A stretch of DNA of 64,000 bases. Origin: CAMAVH01 sp046297835. GTDB taxonomy: Bacteria; Pseudomonadota; Alphaproteobacteria; SMXQ01. Location: NCBI GenBank assembly GCA_046297835.1, contig JBKBHI010000004.1, positions 1 to 64,000 of the forward strand, written 5' to 3'. The notes under the pieces were generated by a model that was given only the letters and a program-made list of their open reading frames with translations, did no database searches and was not told the origin of the DNA. Shown here in pieces: positions 50,551 to 62,090 of the stretch (position 1 is the first letter of the stretch; every line of letters begins with the position of its first letter). The translations under genes and the position numbers were made by a program.

Positions 50551-52341
50551 ATGTCGAAGTCTTACGAGATCATCGATCACGCCTACGACGTCATCGTCGT
50601 CGGCGCCGGCGGCGCGGGGTTGCGCGCGACCCTCGGCATGGTGGCGGCGGGCTTCCGCACCGCCTGCATCAGCAAGGTCTATCCGACGCGCAGCCATACC
50701 GTCGCGGCCCAGGGCGGCATCGGCGCGGCGCTCGGCAACCTCGATCACGACAACTGGAAGTTCCACATGTACGACACCGTCAAGGGGTCGGACTGGCTGG
50801 GCGACCAGGACGCCATCGAATACATGTGCCGCAACGCCATCGACGCGGTGATCGAGCTGGAGCATTTCGGCGTGCCCTTCTCGCGCACCCCGGAAGGCAA
50901 GATCTACCAGCGCCCGTTCGGCGGCCACACGCTCGACCACGGCAAGTCGATGGCGCGCCGCGCTTGCGCCGCCGCCGACCGCACCGGCCACGCCATCCTG
51001 CACACGCTCTATCAGCAGTGCCTGAAGCATAAGGCCGAGTTCTTCTCCGAATATATCGCTCTCGACCTGCTGAACGACGCCGAAGGCGGCATCGGCGGCG
51101 TGATGGCCTGGTGCCTGGAAGACGGCGCGATCCACCGCTTCCGCGCGCAGATGGTGGTGTTCGCCACCGGCGGCTATGGCCGCGCCTACTTCTCCTGCAC
51201 CTCGGCGCACACCTGCACCGGCGACGGCGGGGCGATGGCGCTGCGCGCCGGCATCCCGCTGCAGGACATGGAGTTCATCCAGTTCCACCCGACCGGCATC
51301 TACGGCTCGGGCTGCCTGATCACGGAGGGCGCGCGCGGCGAAGGCGGCTACGTCACGAACTCGGAAGGCGAGCGCTTCATGGAGCGCTACGCGCCGACCG
51401 CGAAGGACCTCGCCTCGCGCGACGTCGTGTCGCGCTCGATGGCCATCGAGATCCGCGAAGGCCGCGGCGTCGGCCCGAACAAGGACCATATCCATCTGCA
51501 CTTGGAGCATATCGATCCGAAGGTGCTGGCCGAACGCCTGCCCGGCATCTCCGAGACGGCGAAGATTTTCGCCGGCGTCGATGTGACGAAGGAGCCGATC
51601 CCGATCCTGCCCACCGTCCACTACAACATGGGCGGCATCCCGACGAACTATCACGCCGAAGTCATCCGCCCGAAGAACGGCGACGTCGACGCCGTCGTCC
51701 CCGGCCTGATGGCCGTCGGCGAAGCGGCCTGCGTGTCGGTCCACGGCGCGAACCGCCTCGGCACCAATTCGCTGCTCGATCTCGTCGTGTTCGGCCGCGC
51801 CGCCGCGCTGCGCGTCGCCGCCACCCACAAGCCGGGCGCGACGCTCAAGGCGCTGCCGGCCGACGCGCACGAGCCGGCGCTCGAACGTTTCGACCGCATC
51901 CGCAACGCGAGCGGCAAGACGCTCACCGCCGACATCCGCCTCGAAATGCAGAAGACCATGCAGAACAACTGCGCGGTGTTCCGCACCTCGAAGGTGCTTG
52001 CCGAGGGCAAGGAGCTGATCGACAAGGCCGCCGCCTCGATGGGCGACCTCAAGGTCGTCGACAAGTCGCTGGTGTGGAATTCCGATCTCGTCGAGGCGCT
52101 GGAGCTCGACAACCTCATGGGCCAGGCCGCCGTCAGCATGTATTCGGCCGAGGCGCGCCACGAGAGCCGCGGCGCGCACGCGCACGAGGATCATCCGAAC
52201 CGCGACGACGTCAATTGGATGAAGCACACGCTGGCCTACCGCGATGCCGCGGGCAAGATCACCCTCGATTACCGTCCGGTCCATATGTACACGATGACCG
52301 ACGAGATCGACGTGATCCCGCCCAAGGAACGCGTGTATTAA
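50551..52341 (+). CDS. sdhA: Succinate dehydrogenase flavoprotein subunit
   Basis: This 596-residue catalytic subunit oxidises succinate to fumarate. It shows DVIVVGAGGAGLRATLGMVA near residue 14, the covalent-FAD His in TRSHTVAAQGGIGAALGN near 45, the active-site stretch FHPTGIYGSGCLITEGARGE near 250 and HGANRLGTNSLLDLVVFGRA near 395. The C-terminal helical domain includes RHESRGAHAHEDHPNRDDVN. It is part of sdhCDAB. Confidence 0.97.
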   Translation: MSKSYEIIDHAYDVIVVGAGGAGLRATLGMVAAGFRTACISKVYPTRSHTVAAQGGIGAALGNLDHDNWKFHMYDTVKGSDWLGDQDAIEYMCRNAIDAVIELEHFGVPFSRTPEGKIYQRPFGGHTLDHGKSMARRACAAADRTGHAILHTLYQQCLKHKAEFFSEYIALDLLNDAEGGIGGVMAWCLEDGAIHRFRAQMVVFATGGYGRAYFSCTSAHTCTGDGGAMALRAGIPLQDMEFIQFHPTGIYGSGCLITEGARGEGGYVTNSEGERFMERYAPTAKDLASRDVVSRSMAIEIREGRGVGPNKDHIHLHLEHIDPKVLAERLPGISETAKIFAGVDVTKEPIPILPTVHYNMGGIPTNYHAEVIRPKNGDVDAVVPGLMAVGEAACVSVHGANRLGTNSLLDLVVFGRAAALRVAATHKPGATLKALPADAHEPALERFDRIRNASGKTLTADIRLEMQKTMQNNCAVFRTSKVLAEGKELIDKAAASMGDLKVVDKSLVWNSDLVEALELDNLMGQAAVSMYSAEARHESRGAHAHEDHPNRDDVNWMKHTLAYRDAAGKITLDYRPVHMYTMTDEIDVIPPKERVY

Positions 52342-52364
52342 TCGAGAGAGCAAGGACGCACGTC

Positions 52365-53141
52365 ATGGTTGAGCTGGCTCTGCCGCGCAATTCCCAGGTC
52401 AAGGAAGGCAAGTCCTTCCCGGCCCCGTCGGGCGCGAAGAACGTCAAGACCTTCAAGATCTACCGCTGGGACCCGGAGACGGGCGAGAACCCGCGCGTCG
52501 ATAGCTACGACATCGACCTCGACGCCTGCGGCCCGATGGTTCTCGACGCGCTGATCAAGATCAAGAACGAGATCGATCCGTCGCTGACCTTCCGCCGCTC
52601 CTGCCGCGAAGGCATCTGCGGCTCCTGCTCGATGAACATCGACGGCGGCAACACGCTGGCCTGCATCAAGCCCATCGACGAGTGCAAAGGCGACGTGCCG
52701 GTCTATCCGCTGCCGCACATGGACGTGATCAAGGACCTGGTGCCGGACCTGACGAAAATCTGGGCGCAGTACGAATCGGTCGAGCCCTGGCTGCAGTCGG
52801 AAACGACCGCGCCGAGCCGCGAGCGCCTGCAGAGCCCGGAGGAGCGCGAGAAGCTCGACGGCTTGTGGGAATGCATCCTGTGCTTCTCCTGCTCGACCTC
52901 GTGCCCGAGCTACTGGTGGAACAGCGACCGCTTCCTCGGGCCGGCCATCCTGCTGCAGGCCTATCGCTGGATCGCCGATTCGCGCGACGAGCGCACCGGC
53001 GAGCGTCTCGACAATCTCGAGGATCCGTTCCGGCTCTATCGCTGCCACACGATCATGAACTGCACGCGCACCTGCCCGAAGGGTTTGAACCCGGCCAAGG
53101 CGATCGGCGAGATCAAGAAGCTGATGGTCGAGCGGCGTTAA
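52365..53141 (+). CDS. sdhB: Succinate dehydrogenase iron-sulfur subunit
   Basis: This 258-residue subunit has three clusters: [2Fe-2S] ligands in FRRSCREGICGSCSMN near residue 70 with a later Cys (TLACI), [4Fe-4S] in CILCFSCSTSCPSYW near 165, and [3Fe-4S] in CHTIMNCTRTCPKGLNPAKA near 225. The ATG is 24 bases after sdhA. The operon ends at a strong terminator. Confidence 0.97.
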   Translation: MVELALPRNSQVKEGKSFPAPSGAKNVKTFKIYRWDPETGENPRVDSYDIDLDACGPMVLDALIKIKNEIDPSLTFRRSCREGICGSCSMNIDGGNTLACIKPIDECKGDVPVYPLPHMDVIKDLVPDLTKIWAQYESVEPWLQSETTAPSRERLQSPEEREKLDGLWECILCFSCSTSCPSYWWNSDRFLGPAILLQAYRWIADSRDERTGERLDNLEDPFRLYRCHTIMNCTRTCPKGLNPAKAIGEIKKLMVERR

Positions 53142-53181
53142 GGCAAAGCAACAGCGTTACGTTTGCGAGAGAGAGCAAACG

Positions 53182-53215
53182 AAAGGGCCGCACTCAGGTG
53201 CGGCCCTTTTCTTTT
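53182..53215 (+). terminator. Rho-independent terminator of sdhCDAB
   Basis: AAAGGGCCGCAC, loop TCAG, GTGCGGCCCTTT followed by TCTTTT give a 12-bp perfect stem with U-tail. A smaller CGTTTGC/GCAAACG stem (53160-53181) sits immediately before it. Confidence 0.92.
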
Positions 53216-53242
53216 GTCGCAGGATGTCGCCTTAAAACAAAT

Positions 53243-53326
53243 CGTCATGCTCGGGCTTGACCCGAGCATCCATGAATCCGCCTATCGCTATCGGCATGGA
53301 CCCTCGGATCAAGTCCGAGGGTGACG
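53243..53326. repeat. Intergenic palindromic repeat element (REP-like), copy B
   Basis: ATGCTCGGGCTTGACCCGAGCAT (53247-53269; arms ATGCTCGGG/CCCGAGCAT) faces ACCCTCGGA...TCCGAGGGT (53300-53322), with outer CGTCATG and GTGACGG. The two-palindrome layout is the same as copy A between leuD and leuB, with a different core sequence. Confidence 0.75.
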
Positions 53327-53350
53327 GTCTTTTGTATAGCAGGCCGCGCG

Positions 53351-54124
53351 TCACTTCGCCGTCCGCTGGCGCACCCATTCGAACAGGCACACCGCCGCCG
53401 AGGCGGCGACGTTGAGCGATTCGGCGGCGCCCGGCATCGGGATGCGGATTCGCAATCCGGCCGCCGCGCTCAACGCCGGATCGAGGCCCGCGCCTTCGTT
53501 GCCGAACAGGAAATGGCAGTCGGCGGGCAGGGCGACGTCATAGAGCGAACGCGCGGCCGTCAGATCGGCGGCGAGCGCGCGCGCCGGTTGCGCCGCGACG
53601 ATGGCGGCGAGGTCGGCGCGCTCGTGGATGGCGAGGGCGAATTGCGCGCCCATGCCGGCGCGCAAAGCCTTCGGCGACCAGGCTTCGGCGCAGCCGGCCG
53701 AGAGATAAGCGGCTTTAACGCCGGCCGCCGCCGCCGTGCGGAGCATGGTTCCGACATTGCCGGGATCTTGGATGTCGGACAACAGGATCGCCGCGCCATC
53801 GGTCGCGCGCGGGGCGGGCAGGGCGACGCGCGCGATCAAGCCGGTCGGCGTCTCCACCGTCGAGAGGGCGTCGGCGAGGCTGTCCGGCAGGATCATAACG
53901 GCCCGTTCGGGAAGGCGCGCGATCAGGCCGGCGACCTCCGGGCGGTCGGCGCGGCTCTCGCCGACGGCGACCAGATCGGGCGCGAGGCCGGCGTCGAGCG
54001 CCGCGCCCAAGAGATGCGCGCCATCCAAGATCGCCACGCCGTCCTTGCGCCGCGCGCGCGGCTCCTCGGCCTGTTTTTTCAGGGCGGCATAAAGCGGATT
54101 GGCGGCGGAGGCGACGCGTTTCAT
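53351..54124 (-). CDS. TrmH family RNA methyltransferase (SpoU)
   Basis: This 257-residue SPOUT methyltransferase has an N-terminal substrate-binding domain (SAANPLYAALKKQAEE, VAILDGAHLLGAALDAG) and the three SpoU motifs: LLSDIQDPGNVGTMLRTA near residue 115, FLFGNEGAGLDP near 205 and IPMPGAAESLNVAASAAVCL near 227. It probably 2'-O-methylates rRNA or tRNA; the exact target (for example 23S G2251) cannot be read from the sequence. It converges on sdhB across the repeat element. Confidence 0.9.
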   Translation of the reverse strand: MKRVASAANPLYAALKKQAEEPRARRKDGVAILDGAHLLGAALDAGLAPDLVAVGESRADRPEVAGLIARLPERAVMILPDSLADALSTVETPTGLIARVALPAPRATDGAAILLSDIQDPGNVGTMLRTAAAAGVKAAYLSAGCAEAWSPKALRAGMGAQFALAIHERADLAAIVAAQPARALAADLTAARSLYDVALPADCHFLFGNEGAGLDPALSAAAGLRIRIPMPGAAESLNVAASAAVCLFEWVRQRTAK

Positions 54125-54232
54125 GCGCGGCAGTCTAGCCGCCGCGCGCGCGAATCACAGGCCAGAGTTGCGCCGGGCGCGGGATCGCGCGGGTGGACGC
54201 TGCGCCCTGGGCTGGACTAGTCTGCGCGCGCC

Positions 54233-55474
54233 ATGTCCTCGTCCGATCCCGCATCCCACCCCGGCCCCGTCGCCATGCTGCGCGAGCGCCGCCGTTCGGG
54301 CGCGCTCAAGCCCGATCCGGTGCAAGATCTGGCCGCCGAGAAGTTGCAGCAGCTGCACGACGCGCTGAAATCCTACCGGCCGATCGACGAGGGTGGCGGT
54401 TTTCTCGGCGCGCTCGGCCATTGGAAGGCCCGCCTCGGCCTGGCGCGGCGCGACGAAACGCCGCCGCAGGGGCTCTATATGTTCGGCGCGGTCGGGCGCG
54501 GCAAGTCGATGCTGATGGACCTGTTCTACGACACCGCGCCGGTCGCCAAGCATCACAAGCGGCGCGTGCATTTCCATGCCTTCATGATCGAGGTACACCA
54601 GCGGCTGCATGACTGGCGTCAGCGCACCAAAGGCGCGGAGAGCGATCCGGTACCCAAGCTCGCCGCCGAGATCGCCGGCCAGACTTGGCTATTGTGCTTC
54701 GACGAGTTCCAAGTGACCAACATCGCCGACGCGGCGATTCTCGGCCGCTTGTTCACCGCGCTGTTCGCCGACGGCGTCGTCGTGGTGGCGACATCCAACC
54801 GCGCCCCCGACGATCTTTATAAGGGCGGCTTGCAGCGCGAATTGTTCCTGCCGTTCATCGCCCTGATGAAAGAGAAGCTCGATGTCGTCGAACTCGCGGG
54901 CGGCGAGGATTACCGCCTGCTCCGCCTGAAGGGCATGCCGCTCTGGCATTGGCCGCTCGGCCCCGCCGCCAGCGCGGCGCTCGACGAGGCTTACGAATTG
55001 CTGACGCAGGACGAGACGGATGCGGAGGAGACGGCCGCGCCGCTCTCGGCGCGCGAGCGCCAGGCCGGCTTCAAGGTCGTGCCCGCGCCGGAGGCCGAGC
55101 CGACCGCGCTGATGGTGCAGGGCCGCAAGCTGCCGGTGCCGGCCTCGGCCAAGGGCGTGGCGCGCTTCTCGTTCGACGATCTCTGCGCCCGGCCGCTCGG
55201 CGCGGCCGATTACATCGCCGTCGCCACCCATTTCCATACGGTGATTCTGTCGGACGTGCCCGAGCTCACCCCGGAAAAGCGCAACGAGGCGTTCCGCTTC
55301 ACCACGCTGGTCGACGCGCTCTACGAGCATAAGGTGAACCTGATCGCCTCGGCGGCGGTGGAGCCGCGCAAGCTCTATCCCGACGGCGATTTCGCCTTCG
55401 AGTTCGAACGCACCGTTTCGCGACTCTTGGAAATGCAAACCGACGGCTACCGCCAGTCGCCGCATCTCACCTGA
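54233..55474 (+). CDS. zapE: Cell division protein ZapE (AFG1-family ATPase)
   Basis: This 413-residue P-loop ATPase is of the ZapE/AFG1 type: LKPDPVQDLAAEKLQQLHDA, GLYMFGAVGRGKSMLMDLFY (Walker A) near residue 80, RVHFHAFMIEVHQRLHDWRQ, LLCFDEFQVTNIADAAILGR (Walker B) near 145 and VVATSNRAPDDLYKGGLQRE near 180. The C-terminal part includes FSFDDLCARPLGAADYIAVA. ZapE acts at the Z-ring in E. coli. In alphaproteobacteria the gene often lies close to the sdh-mdh-suc region, as here. Confidence 0.93.
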   Translation: MSSSDPASHPGPVAMLRERRRSGALKPDPVQDLAAEKLQQLHDALKSYRPIDEGGGFLGALGHWKARLGLARRDETPPQGLYMFGAVGRGKSMLMDLFYDTAPVAKHHKRRVHFHAFMIEVHQRLHDWRQRTKGAESDPVPKLAAEIAGQTWLLCFDEFQVTNIADAAILGRLFTALFADGVVVVATSNRAPDDLYKGGLQRELFLPFIALMKEKLDVVELAGGEDYRLLRLKGMPLWHWPLGPAASAALDEAYELLTQDETDAEETAAPLSARERQAGFKVVPAPEAEPTALMVQGRKLPVPASAKGVARFSFDDLCARPLGAADYIAVATHFHTVILSDVPELTPEKRNEAFRFTTLVDALYEHKVNLIASAAVEPRKLYPDGDFAFEFERTVSRLLEMQTDGYRQSPHLT

Positions 55475-55723
55475 GGGGAGGGGCGGGGCGCTCGAAGCTT
55501 TCGGCCCGTCTGTGGCGAAATTGCCACGTTTCGGCGGTCCCATCTTGCCAGCGGGATTTGCTTGCACTACCAACAAGACCCCTTATTTCTAAGGAACAAG
55601 CGTCACCGTTCCGGGGGCGGCATCGGGCAGCTCCACACCCCGCCGGTCGGGGATATCCGTTGACCTGCCCGCGCCCCGGTCTGAACGGTTCGGCGCGGAT
55701 CGGAACCGAGGACCGCTTACACG

Positions 55724-56761
55724 ATGTCGGACAGTCTGCTCGTTCCCTCCGCCGCCATGCTTAACGCAAGCCGGGCGCCGGTCGATCCGCGTCTCGACCT
55801 CGCGGCCGAGATCAACCGCCTGCGCCGCGAGCGCAACGCCGTGATCCTCGCGCACTATTACCAGGACGGCGAAATTCAGGATCTGGCGGACTTCGTCGGC
55901 GATTCCCTCGATCTGTCGCGCAAGGCGGCGAGCACGGACGCCGACGTCATCGTCTTCTGCGGCGTCAAGTTCATGGCCGAGGTGGCGAAAATCCTGTCGC
56001 CGTCCAAGACCGTGCTGCTGCCCGACATGGCCGCCGGCTGCTCGCTGGAGGATTCCTGCAAGCCCGGCCCGTTCAAGGCGTTCCGCGACGCCCATCCGGA
56101 CCATGTGGCGGTCAGCTACATCAATTGCTCGGCCGAGGTGAAGGCGCTGTCGGACATCATCGTCACCTCGTCCAACGCCGAGGCGATCATCCGCCAGGTG
56201 CCGGCGGGCAAGCCGATCCTGTTCGCGCCCGACCGCAACCTCGGCGCCTATCTCGCCAAGGTCACGGGGCGCGAGATGACCCTGTGGCCCGGCGCCTGCA
56301 TCGTCCACGAAAGCTTCGCCGAGCGCGAGCTGGCCAAGCTCAAGGCGCGCCATCCCAAGGCGCTGGTCGCGGCGCACCCGGAAAGCGCGCCGGCGGTGCT
56401 GGCCCAGGCCGACCATGTCGGCTCGACCCGCTCGATCCTGGAATATGTTCTCAAGGCCGACGCCGCCGAATTCATCATCGGCACCGACCGCGGCCTGATC
56501 CATCAGATGGAGAAGCAGGCGCCGGGCAAGCGGTTCATCCCGATCGCCGGCACCGAGGGGGCGTGCGCCTGCAACGCCTGCCCCTTCATGGCGCTCAACA
56601 CGGCGGAGAAACTTTACCTGGCGCTGCGTGACATGACGCCGCGGCTCGATCTGCCCGAGCCGCTGCGCCGCGCCGCCGCCTTGCCGCTCGAACGGATGCT
56701 CGCCATGTCGGCGTCGATCCCGGCGCCGGCGGAGCCGTCCGCCGGCGCGCCGGCCCGTTAA
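55724..56761 (+). CDS. nadA: Quinolinate synthase
   Basis: This 345-residue [4Fe-4S] enzyme condenses iminoaspartate with dihydroxyacetone phosphate to quinolinate. It shows RNAVILAHYYQDGEIQDLAD near residue 40. The three cluster cysteines are at VIVFCGVKFMAE near 87, YINCSAEVKALSD near 135 and ACACNACPFMALNT near 290; FAPDRNLGAYLAKVTGREMT is also present. nadC follows after 99 bases. nadB, often between them, is absent here. Confidence 0.96.
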   Translation: MSDSLLVPSAAMLNASRAPVDPRLDLAAEINRLRRERNAVILAHYYQDGEIQDLADFVGDSLDLSRKAASTDADVIVFCGVKFMAEVAKILSPSKTVLLPDMAAGCSLEDSCKPGPFKAFRDAHPDHVAVSYINCSAEVKALSDIIVTSSNAEAIIRQVPAGKPILFAPDRNLGAYLAKVTGREMTLWPGACIVHESFAERELAKLKARHPKALVAAHPESAPAVLAQADHVGSTRSILEYVLKADAAEFIIGTDRGLIHQMEKQAPGKRFIPIAGTEGACACNACPFMALNTAEKLYLALRDMTPRLDLPEPLRRAAALPLERMLAMSASIPAPAEPSAGAPAR

Positions 56762-56860
56762 CTTTTACCCGGCGGCCATGCGGCCGCCGTTCTTTTTCCG
56801 TCACCGGCCGTCGCGGTTCTCGACCGCGCGGCTTTAGCGAAGCGACAGGGGGCATTCGAG

Positions 56861-57700
<840 letters not shown>

Positions 57701-58155
57701 CGCGCGCGGCGCGCGCGATCTTCGCCGCGCCGCAACGCGCTCGCGCGTCGCGAATCGAATCAAAAAATCCTCTTCGAAGGATCGAATCGCGTGTCGAATG
57801 AGTCGCGCGAGGCGAAAAAAACGACTCGAATCGTCTCCGCAACTCATTTTTTTATTTTCTACGATTCATTTTTGGATAATTATGCGCGTCGAGAGTCTGG
57901 CTTACGGACTTTCCGGCGGTGACGAGTGCCGCATGATCGATCGGCGAAGACGACGAGTGAGACAGCCGAGAGATGACGCGAGACGCGCTTCCATCCGAAG
58001 CCATGAATGTTGCGACGGGCTTCGGAGATCACGGCGAGATCGCGGACGGTATTCGACAAAGCGTTACGCTTTGCAGCTTGTGAACGAAGAGTTGAGCCGC
58101 AGCGTCGTGTTGAAGATTTCAGTTCCGTTCGTGACGTGAAGATCTAGGAGAGTTG
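57701..58155. other. Long AT-richer leader of mdh
   Basis: There is no convincing gene in these 455 bases. Base composition drops markedly around 57750-57890 (runs of A and T). The stretch contains eight GANTC sites (listed separately). A 6-bp palindrome AAAGCG/CGCTTT surrounds TTA at 58058-58072. The mdh Shine-Dalgarno AGGAG is at 58146-58150. A short Arg-rich open frame (57798-58139) looks spurious. Confidence 0.5.
57752..57897. promoter_or_regulatory. Cluster of eight GANTC (CcrM-type) sites upstream of mdh
   Basis: GANTC occurs at 57752, 57757, 57784, 57800, 57823, 57828, 57863 and 57893, eight sites in 146 bases, two pairs being back-to-back. GANTC is the CcrM methylation site of alphaproteobacteria, and GcrA binds promoters carrying it. 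The sites are seen directly; a role in control is inferred. Confidence 0.6.
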
Positions 58156-59118
58156 ATGGCTCGCAAGAAAATCGCCCTGATTGGCGGCGGCAATATCGGT
58201 GGCACTTTGGCCCACCTGGCTGCGCTGAAGGAATTGGGCGACGTCGTTTTGTTCGATATCGTTGATGGTCTGCCCCAGGGCAAAGCCTTGGATTTGGCCG
58301 AATCGGCCCCGATCGAGGGTTTCAACGCCTCCGTCACCGGCACGAACGACTATTCCGCCATCAAGGGCGCCGATGTGGTCATCGTCACCGCCGGCGTCGC
58401 CCGCAAGCCGGGCATGAGCCGCGACGACCTGATCGGCATCAACACCAAGGTCGTCTCCACCGTCGGCGCGGCGATCAAAGAGCATTGCCCGAACGCCTTC
58501 GTCATCGTCATCACCAATCCGCTGGACGTGATGGTCTTGATCATGAAGGAAGCTTCCGGCCTGCCCGCCGAGCGCGTGGTCGGCATGGCCGGCGTGCTCG
58601 ACGCCGCCCGCTTCCGTTATTTCCTCGCCGAAGAGTTCAAAGTCTCGGTCGAGGACGTGCAGGCTTACGTTCTCGGCGGCCACGGCGACACGATGGTGCC
58701 GCTGATCCGCTATTCGAGCGTCGGCGGCTTGCCGATTCCCGACCTGGTGAAGATGGGTTGGAGCACGGACAAGCGTATCGAAGAGATTGTGCAGCGCACC
58801 CGAGACGGTGGCGCTGAGATCGTCGCGCTTTTGAAGACCGGTTCGGCGTTCTACGCCCCGGCTTCGGCGGCGATCCAGATGGCGGAGTCCTTCTTGAAGG
58901 ACCAGAAGCGGGTGTTGCCCTGCGCCGCCTATCTGCAAGGGGAATATGGGGTCAATGGAGTCTATGTGGGCGTGCCCGTCGTCATCGGCGCCGGCGGGGT
59001 AGAGCGCATCATCGAGATTCCTTTGAGTAAGGACGAGAAGGCCATGTTTGATAAATCCGTTGCGGCCGTGGAAGGGCTGATCACGGCGGCCAAGTCCTTA
59101 CAAAACAAGCCGGCCTAA
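58156..59118 (+). CDS. mdh: Malate dehydrogenase
   Basis: This 320-residue NAD-dependent malate dehydrogenase of the lactate-dehydrogenase-like type shows KKIALIGGGNIGGTLAHLAA at the N-terminus, VTAGVARKPGMSRDDL near residue 77 (the first Arg of the loop reads out malate), ITNPLDVMV near 118, GMAGVLDAARFRYFLA near 145 and the catalytic His in LGGHGDTMVPLIRY near 175. The start is ATG 58156, five bases after AGGAG; the TTG one codon upstream is less likely. It heads the mdh-peptide-sucC-sucD-sucA run. Confidence 0.97.
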   Translation: MARKKIALIGGGNIGGTLAHLAALKELGDVVLFDIVDGLPQGKALDLAESAPIEGFNASVTGTNDYSAIKGADVVIVTAGVARKPGMSRDDLIGINTKVVSTVGAAIKEHCPNAFVIVITNPLDVMVLIMKEASGLPAERVVGMAGVLDAARFRYFLAEEFKVSVEDVQAYVLGGHGDTMVPLIRYSSVGGLPIPDLVKMGWSTDKRIEEIVQRTRDGGAEIVALLKTGSAFYAPASAAIQMAESFLKDQKRVLPCAAYLQGEYGVNGVYVGVPVVIGAGGVERIIEIPLSKDEKAMFDKSVAAVEGLITAAKSLQNKPA

Positions 59119-59183
59119 ATCAGGGCAGACCAAAGCGTAAAAACGTAGCGGAATATCAACACACTAACGAAGAGAGCAGAAAA

Positions 59184-59270
59184 ATGGTTAAGAAGCCCGC
59201 GAAGAAGAAGGTTGCCAAGAAGGCCAAGGTTGCGAAGAAGGCCAAGAAGAAGGCCGCCAAGAAGAAGTAA
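59184..59270 (+). CDS. 28-residue Lys/Ala-rich peptide (KKA repeats)
   Basis: This tiny ORF reads MVKKPAKKKVAKKAKVAKKA and then KKKAAKKK, ending TAA. Of 28 residues all but a few are Lys or Ala, in the K-K-A/A-K-K pattern of histone H1/AlgP-like C-terminal tails, so it would be strongly basic and could bind nucleic acid. It lies 65 bases after mdh in the same direction. A purine-rich stretch (AGAGAG) sits 8-13 bases upstream of the ATG, and hairpins follow its stop. The perfect codon-level pattern supports translation, but the function is unknown. It is too short for standard gene callers. Confidence 0.65.
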   Translation: MVKKPAKKKVAKKAKVAKKAKKKAAKKK

Positions 59271-59966
59271 TTGGTTTCTTCGGAAACTAGACTTCGGCCC
59301 GGGACTTGATCCCGGGCCAGCCTTCCTACCCGCCCCGTCCATCGCTTGCGCGATGGTCGGGGCGGGCACGTTTCTGGGGTCCCTCATTCTGGGGATTCTC
59401 ATCAGGTCCCTGATGGGATCCGGCCCTGTCCCGCCGCGCGGTTTTCGGGCTCTGGCCGCAAGCTATCGGCGCTGCCCCCTGGGCCGGCGAAGCGCACTTA
59501 TATATAGCCGCGCCGCCGTAGCGCCCGTCGGCGTTGCCGCCGCCCGCTACGCGGGCTTTATCTCTTTGTTATCGCTCGGCTTTGAAAAAAGCGCCGGGGC
59601 CGCAACCGGACGCCGCCGGCATCCGTCTGGCGTTCCGCGCGCCGGCGGTTCCCGCCCCCCGTTTCGTGAATTCCTATGGGGTCAGCGGCCCCGCCAATGC
59701 CCCGTGGCCGGGCGGTCACGCGGCTGCCAGAAATTGCGACAAAGGACTGACTTTACGGCGGAAAATGGCGCATTTCCGGCCGTTATCGGTTGATCGGAAA
59801 AGCGAGGGTGATAGATTACGCCGCACCGTACCCGGCCGGGCTCGGCGACCAATGGCGGTCGCGGCTTCGCGCCGGGCTTCGCGTCTTTCGAGCCATGTCG
59901 ATCGACCTTTAATCGACCAATCGACGGCCTCCTGCCGAAGCAAGATCTGCAAATCATCGGGCGAAC
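59271..59966. other. 696-base spacer between the Lys/Ala peptide and sucC
   Basis: No convincing gene is present; open frames are Arg/Pro-rich. Two strong hairpins occupy 59296-59366. A possible promoter for sucCD is TTGATC (59790-59795), a 16-base spacer and TAGATT (59812-59817), 150 bases before the sucC ATG. The rest shows nothing recognisable. Confidence 0.45.
59296..59366. repeat. Two consecutive strong inverted repeats
   Basis: First: GGCCCGGGA, loop CTTGA, TCCCGGGCC (59296-59318), like one half of the REP-like elements elsewhere in the window. Second: a 17-bp stem with one mismatch, arms 59329-59345 and 59350-59366, loop TTGC. They may terminate the mdh-peptide transcript or be decayed REP copies. 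Confidence 0.65.
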
Positions 59967-62012
<2,046 letters not shown>

Positions 62013-62018
62013 GCCCCG

Positions 62019-62090
62019 GTTAACCATCCTGGGCCGATAGTCGCGGCCCAGGATGCGGCTTCGCGCATTGCCTCGCAACATGGTTAATCC
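62019..62090 (+). promoter_or_regulatory. Nested inverted repeats in the sucD-sucA spacer
   Basis: Inner stem: CATCCTGGGCCG (62025-62036) with CGGCCCAGGATG (62044-62055), 12 bp perfect, 7-base loop. Outer partners GGTTAACCAT (62019-62028) and ATGGTTAATCC (62080-62090) compete with the inner stem for CAT. There is no U-run, so this may be an RNA processing/stability element or attenuator rather than a simple terminator. Confidence 0.45.

Noticed and set aside
55475..55723. NAD-related riboswitch upstream of nadA
   Set aside because: Some short hairpins exist (CCCCG/CGGGG) but no recognisable NAD-binding RNA fold could be assembled by eye.
57798..58139. 113-residue Arg-rich plus-strand frame in the mdh leader
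   Set aside because: No recognisable motif, erratic composition and overlap with the AT-rich GANTC cluster; likely non-coding.
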